Assembly: GCF_013204845.1 (NCBI RefSeq)
Contig: NZ_JABMKY010000002.1
Coordinates: forward strand, 558,001 to 622,000
Direction of reading: 5' to 3'
Length of the DNA: 64,000 bases
Origin: Paenibacillus qinlingensis
GTDB taxonomy: Bacteria > Bacillota > Bacilli > Paenibacillales > NBRC-103111
Numbering within the stretch: the first letter of the stretch is position 1; each line of letters starts with the position of its first letter. Below the pieces are notes generated by a model. That model did not search any database and had not been told where the DNA came from. It saw only the letters and a program-made list of their open reading frames with translations. Made by a program: the position numbers and the translations under genes. This document shows, piece by piece, positions 25,040 to 33,039 of the stretch.

Positions 25040-25504
25040 CTAATCCTTTGCATGCTTTTCAGCCAAAATCTTCAACTGCTCATTCCGATAGTTCAAAAAT
25101 CGCATCATATATCTTCTCAATACAACCCTCTCAACGATCCAGCCGATCCAACCCAGCGGGGCTTCAAAACTTAACGTATCTTTCATCAACGTTCTGTCCC
25201 CTAAATCAATAAACTCGTGTTCATGCCTCATACTTTTGAATGTCCCCTGCAACATTTCATCGACAAAACGATTAGGTCGCACATAATTCGATATGAGTGA
25301 CGTGTGCTTTTGCCTAATTAAGAAATGTCTTGCCTCAAAAGTAACCGTATCCCCATCACGAATCATGCCAGTGGTAGTTCCAGCTATCGCTCGTTCCTTG
25401 GTGTGTGGCCAAACAGTCTGTGTATGGATATCAATATTCGATGCCATGTCAAAGCAAACATCTATAGATGCTTTAATTTCGATTTGTGTGCGTATCTTAA
25501 TCAC
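25040..25504 (-). CDS. SRPBCC (START-like) family protein
   Basis: 154 aa. It begins IKIRTQIEIKASIDVCFDMASNID, the typical first strand and helix of polyketide cyclase/Aha1-like lipid-binding folds. It ends with the long C-terminal helix containing RRYMMRFLNYRNEQLKILAEK. Probably binds a hydrophobic small molecule. GTG at 25504 has AGAGGTG six bases upstream; a TTG ten codons earlier has no proper site. Same strand and close spacing to its neighbours suggest co-transcription with the membrane protein upstream. Confidence 0.82.
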   Translation of the reverse strand: MIKIRTQIEIKASIDVCFDMASNIDIHTQTVWPHTKERAIAGTTTGMIRDGDTVTFEARHFLIRQKHTSLISNYVRPNRFVDEMLQGTFKSMRHEHEFIDLGDRTLMKDTLSFEAPLGWIGWIVERVVLRRYMMRFLNYRNEQLKILAEKHAKD

Positions 25505-25539
25505 TGGATGCACCTCTTGGGAATTTATTTTCAAGCTTT

Positions 25540-25866
25540 TTAAATGGTTCTAATTGGGTTCGGATCTGTGACGATACTATATAGTTTATATAAATAATAA
25601 GCATGTAAAATAAACAATAACCAGAAGAATACTCGTTTCTTGCGATATGCCCAAACATTTAAAATACAGAATGCAATAGTGAGTATTGTTCCGACAATGA
25701 AATAGAAAATAACGAATGATTGGGTTGACACTATGCCCATCTGACTAACTAATTTACCTACATATAAGGCCGTATCTGCGGTGAGGAAAATCCAATAAAG
25801 TAAAAACAAACAGATATAAAAGAAACCAGTAACTATCCAAAATGTCATTCTTTTAATTCTTGTCAC
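25540..25866 (-). CDS. Uncharacterised three-helix membrane protein
   Basis: 108 aa with hydrophobic segments at about residues 9-30, 47-70 and 78-98. GTG at 25866 has AAGGAG ten bases upstream and overlaps by one base the TAG stop of the 28-codon gene before it, so the two are coupled. No family recognised. The pairing with a tiny cationic peptide gene is notable. Confidence 0.68.
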   Translation of the reverse strand: MTRIKRMTFWIVTGFFYICLFLLYWIFLTADTALYVGKLVSQMGIVSTQSFVIFYFIVGTILTIAFCILNVWAYRKKRVFFWLLFILHAYYLYKLYSIVTDPNPIRTI

Positions 25867-25952
25867 TACGACACTACTCCTTTATCTTTCCAAGTCACTG
25901 GACTCCATTTTTTCTTAAAAACCCAATCTGTAACTGATTTCCAATTCGACAT
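25866..25952 (-). CDS. Short ORF for a 28-residue Trp/Lys-rich peptide
   Basis: ATG at 25952, TAG at 25866-25868. AAGGAG lies 11 bases and AAAGG six bases upstream. The peptide begins MSNWKSVTDW and contains a FKKKW segment. It has four Trp, six Lys and two Asp, giving a net charge of about +4. It overlaps the next gene by one base. It lies just after the terminator of the CAP-domain gene, so it is probably the first gene of the unit running to 24577. Function unknown. Being short, it could also be a leader peptide. Confidence 0.5.
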   Translation of the reverse strand: MSNWKSVTDWVFKKKWSPVTWKDKGVVS

Positions 25953-25980
25953 ACGCAACCTTTCTCCTTCGTTAAGAAAT

Positions 25981-26011
25981 AAAAAAGACAGCCTCCCCAA
26001 GGGAGACTGTC
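25981..26011 (-). terminator. Rho-independent terminator of the CAP-domain gene
   Basis: On the minus strand GACAGTCTCCC pairs with GGGAGGCTGTC (one mismatch) and is followed by a T6 run. It lies 19 bases after the stop. Confidence 0.88.
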
Positions 26012-26029
26012 ACAATCCACGATAATAAA

Positions 26030-26692
26030 TTAGTTACTAATGAATTCCTGCACCCACTCACCGTTATAATAGGCGACGCCGATTTGGGTGAAGTTTGGGC
26101 TTAGAATGTTTTGACGGTGACCAGTACTGTTCATCCATGCTGTCATAACGGCTTCAGGGGATTGCTGTCCTTTGGCAATATTTTCACCCGCGTAGGAGTA
26201 ATGAATGCCATAGGAGCTCATCATTTCAAAAGGTGAACCGTACGTTGGCGATGTATGATCGAAATATCCCTTATTGTACATATCCTTCGCTTTGTCCAGC
26301 GCCATGGCAGTAAGTGCGTTGTTGCTGGTCAAAGGTTTCAATCCCGCCTTCGTTCGCTCCTGGTTGACCAAGGTAACCACTTGGCTCGCAAATGTGGATT
26401 GTGTCGGAGTTACTGTCGGTATTGGCGTAACCGACGGTTTAGTCACAACCGTTGTACCCGTGCTTCCAGGAATATTGAGTTTCATCCCCGACCAAATCAC
26501 GTTCGGATTGGCTACTTGTGGATTCGCTTTGATCAGCGAAGTCAGGCTGACGCCATATTTCTTAGAGATTAACCACAAGGTATCATTACCTGCTACCGTA
26601 TGAGTTCCCGTTGCAGCAAACGCTGCGTTCGCGCCCATAAGGACACTTAAACCTAAAGCACCTGTAACGACAAGCTTTTTGAAACGCTTCAA
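26030..26692 (-). CDS. Secreted LysM-CAP (SCP/YkwD-like) protein
   Basis: 220 aa with a Sec signal peptide cleaved near AFAATG, a LysM domain (HTVAGNDTLWLISKKYGV, about residues 30-75) for peptidoglycan binding, a Pro/Thr linker, and a CAP domain (about 100-220) with NQERTKAGL, HTSPTYGSPFEMM, AGENIA and NSTGHRQNILS. CAP proteins of this group occur in spore coats and cell walls. TTG start with AAGGAG upstream. A cyclic-di-AMP riboswitch directly precedes it, in keeping with cell-wall genes controlled by this second messenger. Confidence 0.92.
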   Translation of the reverse strand: MKRFKKLVVTGALGLSVLMGANAAFAATGTHTVAGNDTLWLISKKYGVSLTSLIKANPQVANPNVIWSGMKLNIPGSTGTTVVTKPSVTPIPTVTPTQSTFASQVVTLVNQERTKAGLKPLTSNNALTAMALDKAKDMYNKGYFDHTSPTYGSPFEMMSSYGIHYSYAGENIAKGQQSPEAVMTAWMNSTGHRQNILSPNFTQIGVAYYNGEWVQEFISN

Positions 26693-26708
26693 TTAAAACC
26701 TCTCCTTT

Positions 26709-26835
26709 TTGCGGCCTGCGAGGTTAGCTGTCGGATTCGGATCAAAGAGTAATCACCCGGCCGCGCATAACGCGACTTCACCCCAAAGATTGGTTCCCCC
26801 GTGCTTCAAAAAAGCTTCGGCCTTCTAAGTTTTGG
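26709..26835 (-). promoter_or_regulatory. Cyclic-di-AMP riboswitch (ydaO-yuaA class)
   Basis: On the minus strand the conserved blocks CGGGGGAACCAA, TTTGGGGTGAAG, and GAATCCGACAGCTAACCTCG appear in the proper order and spacing, with a closing GGCC-type helix (GGCCG near 26820 with GGCCGC near 26711). In Bacillus this motif switches transcription off when c-di-AMP is high and precedes cell-wall or potassium-transport genes. The ribosome binding site follows within about 15 bases, so translational effects are also possible. The 5' boundary is approximate. Confidence 0.93.
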
Positions 26836-26845
26836 ACCCGTAATG

Positions 26846-26882
26846 GATCTCACCGATTGTAACATGGGTTCTCAGTGAGATC
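26846..26882. promoter_or_regulatory. Inverted repeat flanking a TACAAT box upstream of the riboswitch
   Basis: GATCTCAC (26846-26853) and GTGAGATC (26875-26882) form a perfect eight-base inverted repeat. Between them, on the minus strand, lies TACAAT (26856-26861), a plausible -10 box for the riboswitch transcript. A matching -35 box is not obvious. It could be an operator or an RNA stem. Confidence 0.35.
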
Positions 26883-27001
26883 ATGACTCAAAATTTACCA
26901 GCTGAAATAAGATCTGGATACTTCCACCTTCAAACATACAACTTTTCCCATCAACCTGCGTCTAATCAGTAGCAATACTAACTTAGAAAAGGGTGATTAT
27001 T

Positions 27002-28453
27002 TTGAAAAAATTTGCCATAAAATGCTCGTTGGTCATACTCGGATTGATGTGCTGGTTGTTGGCGCTACTTCCCATGGAGGCTTCCGCAAGTGTGTCTGTG
27101 AAGGCGTCTCTGCCCTATTTTTCAATTCAAATTAATGGACAAAACATGGATATCGCTCACAGCAAATACCCGTTTTTATTATATAAAGACATCACTTACT
27201 TACCCATGACGTGGAATAATTTCCAAACGCTAGGCATTGAATACAACTGGAGCGAGTCCGATGGATTACAAATTTGGTCAAATCGAAACTTCCCTCCGCC
27301 GATTCATCAGACTCCACTAGAACAGGATCTTACAACCAAAAGTAATGCAAGTAGTTACTTTGTCCAAGTTTCCGATGTGCCCATCACGATAAATCAAATA
27401 GAAATCAATAATAAAACAGAGCCCTACCCTTTTCTAACGTATCAAGATGTAACTTATATGCCGCTCACTTGGCGATTCATTCATGATCTGCTTCAAATTG
27501 ACATCCAATGGAGTGATGAGGAAGGACTATCGCTAGTTGGCGGGCAAAATGCCATATATGCCATCATCGGCGACGATGATAGTTCGTTATATTTCTACTC
27601 CCTGCTTTCCGCGGACCCTGCAAAATCCATGCTTAAGATGGATAAAAGCAACTATCAGATCGAATGGAAAGACAATAAAGAACAAGATCAATTCATTAAA
27701 GGCCTTTCTGCGTCTCCACACTCATTAGCTGGTCAACCAATAGAGTTGGTGCGTAAAGATCGCGATTTATACTATGGTAATGTAAAAGTATATACACTAA
27801 CAGACTCCGATGTATGGGAATCGGGAGCCTGGGGAGCGCCTGTCCATACGTACACAGCATTTCCAGCAGGTGATCAACGGATCATCTTGTCCATTAATTT
27901 AACCTTGCCTATTGCTGCTATTGGTCCAAATTATGGTACGACCTATACGTTTCTTATTCAAAAAGGGACCGTGACGCGACTCCTTGACTTCAATCAAAAG
28001 ATTGATCGTGTCATCCCCAACCCTGATGGTACTGTATGGATTGCCTCTGACAAATTACCTAGTCGAAAGGACTTTATTCCAGGCAGTGCTCGCGTTGGGT
28101 TGCTAAAGCAAGATGGTACTGTTCAGATGGTAAATGAAAAGCTTCATGAATTGGATGTCTTGGCTTTAGGTATAACTAATCTTTCCTTGCCTAATCCTGC
28201 AGCCAGTGATGGAAGTCTTTATATCGTACTTCGTGGTATTTCGAATAAGGATTATGCTGTGCAAGATACGGCTGGACTGTATACGCTGAATACGAAATTA
28301 GAAACAAAACGTTTATCCGATTATGTTTTCGGCGACTATTATTTGGATAAGAATAGAAACGTTTTCATTAAGCATCGCAACAATACGATTGAGAACTTAT
28401 CGACAGGTGAAATGCGAACGTGGTTTGATTATGAATTAGCTGCAATGAAATAA
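27002..28453 (+). CDS. Secreted protein with two copper-amine-oxidase-N-like repeats
   Basis: About 483 aa. The signal peptide ends near MEASASV. Two related modules, about residues 35-90 (FSIQINGQ, YPFLLYKDITYLPMTW) and 120-175 (ITINQIEINNK, YPFLTYQDVTYMPLTW), resemble the stalk modules found in copper amine oxidase N-terminal domains and in many Paenibacillus surface proteins. The C-terminal 300 residues look like a beta-propeller-like or beta-rich domain without catalytic motifs I recognise. TTG at 27002 is preferred, with AAGGGTG upstream; GTG at 26993 overlaps that site. Divergent from the CAP gene. Confidence 0.75.
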   Translation: MKKFAIKCSLVILGLMCWLLALLPMEASASVSVKASLPYFSIQINGQNMDIAHSKYPFLLYKDITYLPMTWNNFQTLGIEYNWSESDGLQIWSNRNFPPPIHQTPLEQDLTTKSNASSYFVQVSDVPITINQIEINNKTEPYPFLTYQDVTYMPLTWRFIHDLLQIDIQWSDEEGLSLVGGQNAIYAIIGDDDSSLYFYSLLSADPAKSMLKMDKSNYQIEWKDNKEQDQFIKGLSASPHSLAGQPIELVRKDRDLYYGNVKVYTLTDSDVWESGAWGAPVHTYTAFPAGDQRIILSINLTLPIAAIGPNYGTTYTFLIQKGTVTRLLDFNQKIDRVIPNPDGTVWIASDKLPSRKDFIPGSARVGLLKQDGTVQMVNEKLHELDVLALGITNLSLPNPAASDGSLYIVLRGISNKDYAVQDTAGLYTLNTKLETKRLSDYVFGDYYLDKNRNVFIKHRNNTIENLSTGEMRTWFDYELAAMK

Positions 28454-28476
28454 GCATACACATGTATATGAGAAAA

Positions 28477-28506
28477 GAGGCTATTAGATATCAATCTAGT
28501 AGCCTC
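28477..28506. terminator. Terminator hairpin between convergent genes
   Basis: GAGGCTATTAGAT pairs with ATCTAGTAGCCTC around a short loop and is followed on the plus strand by CTTCTTTG. Its right half overlaps the last codons of the minus-strand lipoprotein gene. Confidence 0.65.
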
Positions 28507-28928
28507 CTTCTTTGAAAACTAAACGTTTGCCCAATCGAGGCATCTAGACAACCTTCCAATGTGTACGAGATACCCGATTCAACTTTCGCTGAACTAATAC
28601 CTGTACATTCTGTTTTCAGGCGTTTGCCATCCCCATGTTTATCCTCTTTATTATTAAACACATAAGAAATCTTATCTTTATTGGAAGCCAGATCATAATA
28701 AACGGGATCCCCTTCTATTGTCATTTGCGTAACCCGAATTTGACTCTCCACATGGCCTTCCATGTTTTTCAAAAATTGATCGAATCGATCACCATTGATG
28801 ATTCTTCCGTGAATATTGATGACTTCTCCTCTCGCAGTCGCTTTATCGACGTCGTATTTCTCATCTGCACATGCGCTTAACAAGAGTACACTTCCTAGTA
28901 AAACAATGCTTCGTTTCATCACCTTCAT
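28491..28928 (-). CDS. DUF4362-type lipoprotein
   Basis: 145 aa with lipobox LLSAC near residue 20. The mature part has GEVINIHGRIINGDRFDQFL, IRVTQMTIEGDPVYYDL and the paired cysteines ECTGIS and EGCLD, as in Bacillales DUF4362 lipoproteins of unknown function. Two starts are possible: ATG 28928, very close to a GGGGG tract, or the ATG three codons later, better spaced from it. Monocistronic and convergent with the gene on its left. Confidence 0.75.
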   Translation of the reverse strand: MKVMKRSIVLLGSVLLLSACADEKYDVDKATARGEVINIHGRIINGDRFDQFLKNMEGHVESQIRVTQMTIEGDPVYYDLASNKDKISYVFNNKEDKHGDGKRLKTECTGISSAKVESGISYTLEGCLDASIGQTFSFQRRRLLD

Positions 28929-28992
28929 GCCCCCTAACCGTTCCTTCTACCTATTTGACGTTAGGAAAATTGGAAATGTTGTACAATTACAC

Positions 28993-29017
28993 AAAAAAAG
29001 CTTGATGTCTCAAGCTT
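28993..29017 (-). terminator. Terminator of the four-gene membrane operon
   Basis: AAGCTTGA pairs with TCAAGCTT across a GACA loop and is followed on the minus strand by a T-run, 17 bases after the stop of the last gene. Confidence 0.85.
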
Positions 29018-29033
29018 GAAAGTGGTACCTATT

Positions 29034-29489
29034 TTAAATTTTACCTACAGATAGCGCTTGGTATTCCCACAACACATGCTGCACCTCTTGAACTCGTCCC
29101 TCATGGCATTGAATAATGACAGCTAACTCGGGTAATCGCTCTTTTTTCCGAATAACATGTTTAAGCAGCTTAATTTGTATGAACCGTGTAACGCAATACC
29201 CAATAATAAATCCACAAATTGCCGCTATAATTCCCCAAATAATAGGGCCCCAATACAGAATGAAGCCGACACTAATCCCTATGACAGTTAAAGCCGTAGA
29301 CGATGCCATGCCGACCTCAAATGCCAACGTTTTCTTATTCGGATTGGAATTGTAATTATGATCGGGTATTTCCATATAGTTATCCATCATGATCGTCATG
29401 ATTTCGTTACGAGGCAGACCCATGTTCTCCAGCACGGCAAGGGCTTCTTCCACCTCGATCGAATGCTCAAAAGTACTAATAATCAACAT
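29034..29489 (-). CDS. Membrane protein with central hydrophobic glycine-rich segment
   Basis: 151 aa. A soluble N-terminal part begins MLIISTFEHSIEVEEALAVLENMG, a ferredoxin-like layout also seen in general-stress-type proteins. Then come two hydrophobic segments (about residues 60-85 and 90-110) and a soluble C-terminal part with ELAVIIQCHEGRVQEVQHVL that mirrors the first. ATG at 29489 has GGAG ten bases upstream inside the preceding gene, overlapping it by 14 bases. Last gene of a four-gene operon. No firm family assignment. Confidence 0.7.
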   Translation of the reverse strand: MLIISTFEHSIEVEEALAVLENMGLPRNEIMTIMMDNYMEIPDHNYNSNPNKKTLAFEVGMASSTALTVIGISVGFILYWGPIIWGIIAAICGFIIGYCVTRFIQIKLLKHVIRKKERLPELAVIIQCHEGRVQEVQHVLWEYQALSVGKI

Positions 29490-30273
29490 GCGTGGCATTC
29501 TCCTTTTCAAACAGCTGGATTGGAAAATGAGGGTACTTTTCTGTTAAATACTGCTTCTGCTCGATACGAAAAAGTCTGTTATGATCAATTGCCGTCATAT
29601 ATGCGTCATAGATGGCACCAGCGATTACGGAAGGCATAAACAATAGCCAATGCGGGTCTAAAAGTGCTGTTGATTTGGACAATTTGCCTAGTATCAGATA
29701 TAAGGCCGCCTCATGTGATCGTGACATAGTCATATAAATAAACCACCAGAAAACTCCGTAGAATCCTAATGCGAGTCGATTGTTATATAGTTGGCCTAAT
29801 CCTGGAAAAACGAAGGAACAAACCATAGCAGCTCCCGGTCTCTTCATACTTATATTCGTAATTGTCCAAGGTTTAATAAGATTGGAAGTTATTCTTGCTC
29901 CCTCCAGCTTAGCCAGATGATATTGCTTATTTGCATCAATCGCTTTGATATAACTATCCCAAATTGTGAATAAATAGACGATCGCATAGGCAAATGCCCA
30001 TCTTGGTTCGATCACTTGTGCAGCCAATTCGGATTGCCCACTGAAGGAATAATAGATCGCCTCATTGATTCTAGCAAGTGAATTGATAGTAACTTCCCAA
30101 GCTGACAGCAGAAATCCACGAATAAATTGATGAAGCAGGAAATGACCGAATCCTGGAAAGGAAGCTGACCACCACAGTATAATCTTCGGATCTTGCCACC
30201 GCAGGCTGCTTAAACCGTCAATACTTAATAAAGCTTGATGTCTCCGTGGGGGCTGGGCTTGTAAAGAGCTCAA
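29476..30273 (-). CDS. Polytopic membrane protein with two TM2-like halves
   Basis: About 265 aa. Two related halves each carry a glycine-rich motif followed by membrane helices: FPGFGHFLLHQFIRGFLLSAW and FPGLGQLYNNRLALGFYGVFW. The second is like TM2-domain proteins. Each half ends with an AIxDAYxxAID-like motif. TTG at 30273 is chosen because AAGGAG lies 12 bases upstream, just after the stop of the previous gene; a TTG at 30312 lacks a site. Function unknown. Confidence 0.7.
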   Translation of the reverse strand: MSSLQAQPPRRHQALLSIDGLSSLRWQDPKIILWWSASFPGFGHFLLHQFIRGFLLSAWEVTINSLARINEAIYYSFSGQSELAAQVIEPRWAFAYAIVYLFTIWDSYIKAIDANKQYHLAKLEGARITSNLIKPWTITNISMKRPGAAMVCSFVFPGLGQLYNNRLALGFYGVFWWFIYMTMSRSHEAALYLILGKLSKSTALLDPHWLLFMPSVIAGAIYDAYMTAIDHNRLFRIEQKQYLTEKYPHFPIQLFEKENATHVDY

Positions 30274-30289
30274 GTTCGATTGATTCTCC

Positions 30290-30793
30290 TTAATGAATGG
30301 TTTTTTGATCAATCCAATGCTGTTTCAACTTTGTAAATACAAGAACGCACAGCGTCTGCACGATGAGATACACGCAAAAGGAATAACTTAATTTCCAGTG
30401 TCGATACTGAAAAACATCAAAATAAACATTCAAATATTCATAGGCTGTTCCTATTAATGAACAACCTAAAATAAAGACAGGAATCATAAACCCACGAATA
30501 CGGAACCTGTTGTAGTAATAGGCAAAGAAATAACCAAAGACGGGATATAAACACCAAGTTAAGATATCGGCGAAATCAAAATACGGATAAATATTCGTGT
30601 TATAGAGGTCGAACGGTGGTACGGCAAGTGTCGTATCCAAACTCTTGGCAGTATCAAGGCTAAATAGCATCATGATGATACTCACGGTTTTTGGCATGTT
30701 ACTTGGCAGGAACCACATGAAACCATAACTGAGAACGAGGCAGACCATAGTAAATAACGTATTCCGTTGTATTAACACATCAAGGTGACTCAA
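30290..30793 (-). CDS. Uncharacterised membrane protein, CBO0543-like
   Basis: 167 aa with four to five membrane helices. It resembles CBO0543-family membrane proteins of Bacillota, which have no known function; the assignment rests on layout rather than a decisive motif. TTG at 30793 has AGGAAGG eight bases upstream and overlaps the previous gene by 14 bases. Part of the operon 31265-29034. Confidence 0.65.
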   Translation of the reverse strand: MSHLDVLIQRNTLFTMVCLVLSYGFMWFLPSNMPKTVSIIMMLFSLDTAKSLDTTLAVPPFDLYNTNIYPYFDFADILTWCLYPVFGYFFAYYYNRFRIRGFMIPVFILGCSLIGTAYEYLNVYFDVFQYRHWKLSYSFCVYLIVQTLCVLVFTKLKQHWIDQKTIH

Positions 30794-31265
30794 ATGGAAT
30801 ACCTTCCTTTCGCATAACCGTACGGTACAACATTAGGGCAATCCCTATACAAATAAGGAGCAAGATACTTTCCAAGTACGACCAAGATGGTTTCCACTGC
30901 GACGAGTACTGCACAATTCCTAAATAGTGATTACAAGTTTTTAGCACCATGAGCATGATTGAAAAAATGATGATATAGACAAGTTTATGCAACAAACTAC
31001 GCTTTTTTACACACTGGTCCATGGCCCAAATGACAAAAATCGGAGTTATAATCTGCTGATTTACGATTCTTAGGATGATATCAGGCAACCTTTGTGAAGG
31101 AATCAGTAAATGATAATTTAAAGTAATAATCATAAAGTAGACATCATGCAAAAAAACTACAATTAACCAACAGAAGATCGTCTCGAACAATTGTAGCCTT
31201 CGTTTTATAACGAAAAAGGTGATGATGGTAAGGATATACCATGTAATAAGTAGAATATTTCCCAT
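30780..31265 (-). CDS. Uncharacterised membrane protein, CBO0543-like
   Basis: 161 aa, about five membrane helices. A YSSQWKPSWSYLES segment between the last two helices resembles the WN/W-rich loop of CBO0543-type proteins. ATG at 31265 (MGNILLITWYIL) is chosen because the upstream extension is hydrophilic and lacks a site; GGTGG lies seven bases before it. First gene of the operon and probably a distant paralogue of the second gene. Confidence 0.65.
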   Translation of the reverse strand: MGNILLITWYILTIITFFVIKRRLQLFETIFCWLIVVFLHDVYFMIITLNYHLLIPSQRLPDIILRIVNQQIITPIFVIWAMDQCVKKRSLLHKLVYIIIFSIMLMVLKTCNHYLGIVQYSSQWKPSWSYLESILLLICIGIALMLYRTVMRKEGIPFESP

Positions 31266-31447
31266 GCTTGCACCACCATTGTCCCCTTCTTCAACATGTG
31301 TTTTTAACAAATATGCCCAACTTTGCACACATTTAAAACTAGGAGGAAGAAGCACAACTCGCCACCAATCTTAATAAAAATGAAAACATGATATACTAGA
31401 ACAAAATAATGTCATTGATCCACACTAGGGAAGTTAGGTGATAACCT

Positions 31448-31978
31448 ATGTTTGAGAAAGAAGTAAGATTCGCATTAGGCACGAGCAATCAAGCAAAGCG
31501 AGCCGCGGTGGAGGCGGCTACGGGGATAGAACCGATTTGTCACGCTGTTCCTTCTGGTGTATCTGACCAGCCAATGACAGAAGATGAAACGATTCTTGGT
31601 GCGATCACGCGGGCCAAAAATGTACGTATAGCCGTGCCAGAAGCAGACTTTGGTCTTGGACTCGAAGGAGGGCTCACCTATGATAGCGTCCATACGAAGC
31701 AATGGTATCTGTTCTCTGTTTGTGCCGCTTGGGATGGCACTCAGCTTTACGTCGGCAAAGGGCTTTATTTCCCAATCCCCCATGAGATTGGCGAGAAGTT
31801 ATTACAAGGCGGGACTGAGCTGCGTCATATCATTGATGAACTGAGCAGTACAATCGGGAGTAATCACAAGGAAGGCGCTTATGGTTTATTTACAAATGGT
31901 CGAATTACACGAAGTGATGTATTTCGTGATGCGGTCATTGCAGCGCTGACCCCCTTTCAATCCACATTCTATAAGTAA
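31448..31978 (+). CDS. yjjX: DUF84 inosine/xanthosine triphosphatase
   Basis: 176 aa house-cleaning phosphatase that hydrolyses ITP/XTP. Typical landmarks are LGTSNQAKRAAVEAA at the N-terminus, VPSGVSDQPMTEDETILGAITRAKN, and GLGLEGGL in the centre. ATG start. Monocistronic, with a long hairpin after the stop shared with the convergent phosphodiesterase gene. Confidence 0.88.
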   Translation: MFEKEVRFALGTSNQAKRAAVEAATGIEPICHAVPSGVSDQPMTEDETILGAITRAKNVRIAVPEADFGLGLEGGLTYDSVHTKQWYLFSVCAAWDGTQLYVGKGLYFPIPHEIGEKLLQGGTELRHIIDELSSTIGSNHKEGAYGLFTNGRITRSDVFRDAVIAALTPFQSTFYK

Positions 31979-32005
31979 CAAAATGATACCGAATAAGAAG
32001 ACAAA

Positions 32006-32055
32006 TAAAGAAGGCAACCTACTTGTAGATTTTTCTACTAGCAGGTGCCTTCTTT
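32006..32055. terminator. Long bidirectional terminator
   Basis: AAAGAAGGCAACCT pairs with AGGTGCCTTCTTT, extended by an inner stem CTTGTAG/CTACTAG, between the convergent genes yjjX and the glycerophosphodiesterase. Confidence 0.88.
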
Positions 32056-32058
32056 GTT

Positions 32059-33039
32059 TCACTTATATAGAGGTGCAATAAGATCAATCCGATTCGTCCA
32101 TATTCCTCCAGTATACGATGCAGGAAGCCGTTCCAAATCCGTTGGCGTATCAAACCCAGTTGAAAACTCCGTGCCATTTCCACCAACTACGATCACTCTC
32201 GTATCCACTTGATCCATTCGGTTTAGAAACTTATTCGGCCATCCCCAGAGCAGCGGTGCCAATTTATCAGGAATATGAATCTGTATATGTTCACATGAGG
32301 CAGGTATAATGCCTGTCCATCCATAAGCAAGGTACGGGAGCAAGCAGCTCTTCATCGAATCGACAGAAATGACGCGCATATCTGGCATATTTTCCTTCAC
32401 AATAGATACAGGTAAATTACCGCCATATATGGTCAACTGGCTCCTCCGTTCCGGGGAAAGCTTAGCCAATATATCTACCAACAAGTTACCTTCACGGGGA
32501 TCATTGGTTTTAATATGAATGAGGAGCATTTTGTCCGAAAATTGTGTGAGCACTTCTTGTAACGAGGGCATCAATCCAATGCCTTTCCCTCGAAATGGAT
32601 ATGATTTCCCATTGTCAGCCGTGTAACCATAGCCAATATCCACCTTTTTCAGTTCAGCCATGGTGTAGTCTTTCGATTGCCCTTTGACATTCGTCCGACA
32701 GTCTAGCGTCCAATCATGAAATACGGCAAACTGATCATCTTTGGTTATATGAATATCGAATTCAACCTCATCCGCACCAGCGTCAAATGCAGCTTGCATG
32801 GAAGGAATCGTATTCTCCAAATACGGATGTTCCGGCTCAAAGATTCGTTCCGCCGTACACGTATCGTTCTTCAAGTCCTCCGTGTGGAACGTTTGCGAGA
32901 GTCCGCGGTGGGCCATCAGAAACGGATCCCCGCGCCGTTCTTTGGCAAGCAATGATGTGTTATTCACGTAGATGAAGACAATGAGAATGAGCAGAGCCCA
33001 AACAAATTTACTTTTGACAAGCTTTCGTAATCGTTTCAT
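32059..33039 (-). CDS. Membrane-anchored glycerophosphodiester phosphodiesterase
   Basis: 326 aa. One N-terminal hydrophobic segment (about residues 12-28) anchors an extracellular GDPD barrel. Active-site features are MAHRGLS (His-Arg), the Glu in PYLENTIPSM, EVEFDIHITKD (metal-binding Glu and Asp) and VFHDWTLD (second His). It likely hydrolyses glycerophosphodiesters or teichoic-acid/phospholipid headgroups. The ATG overlaps the last bases of the upstream membrane protein gene (ATGA), so they are coupled. Confidence 0.9.
   Translation of the reverse strand: MKRLRKLVKSKFVWALLILIVFIYVNNTSLLAKERRGDPFLMAHRGLSQTFHTEDLKNDTCTAERIFEPEHPYLENTIPSMQAAFDAGADEVEFDIHITKDDQFAVFHDWTLDCRTNVKGQSKDYTMAELKKVDIGYGYTADNGKSYPFRGKGIGLMPSLQEVLTQFSDKMLLIHIKTNDPREGNLLVDILAKLSPERRSQLTIYGGNLPVSIVKENMPDMRVISVDSMKSCLLPYLAYGWTGIIPASCEHIQIHIPDKLAPLLWGWPNKFLNRMDQVDTRVIVVGGNGTEFSTGFDTPTDLERLPASYTGGIWTNRIDLIAPLYK

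Noticed and set aside
24964..25053. Low-complexity Arg/Ser/Asn N-terminus on the ribosyltransferase-like protein
   Set aside because: It is translation of the 12-bp repeat. The domain begins at TTG 24963 after a GGAGG site.
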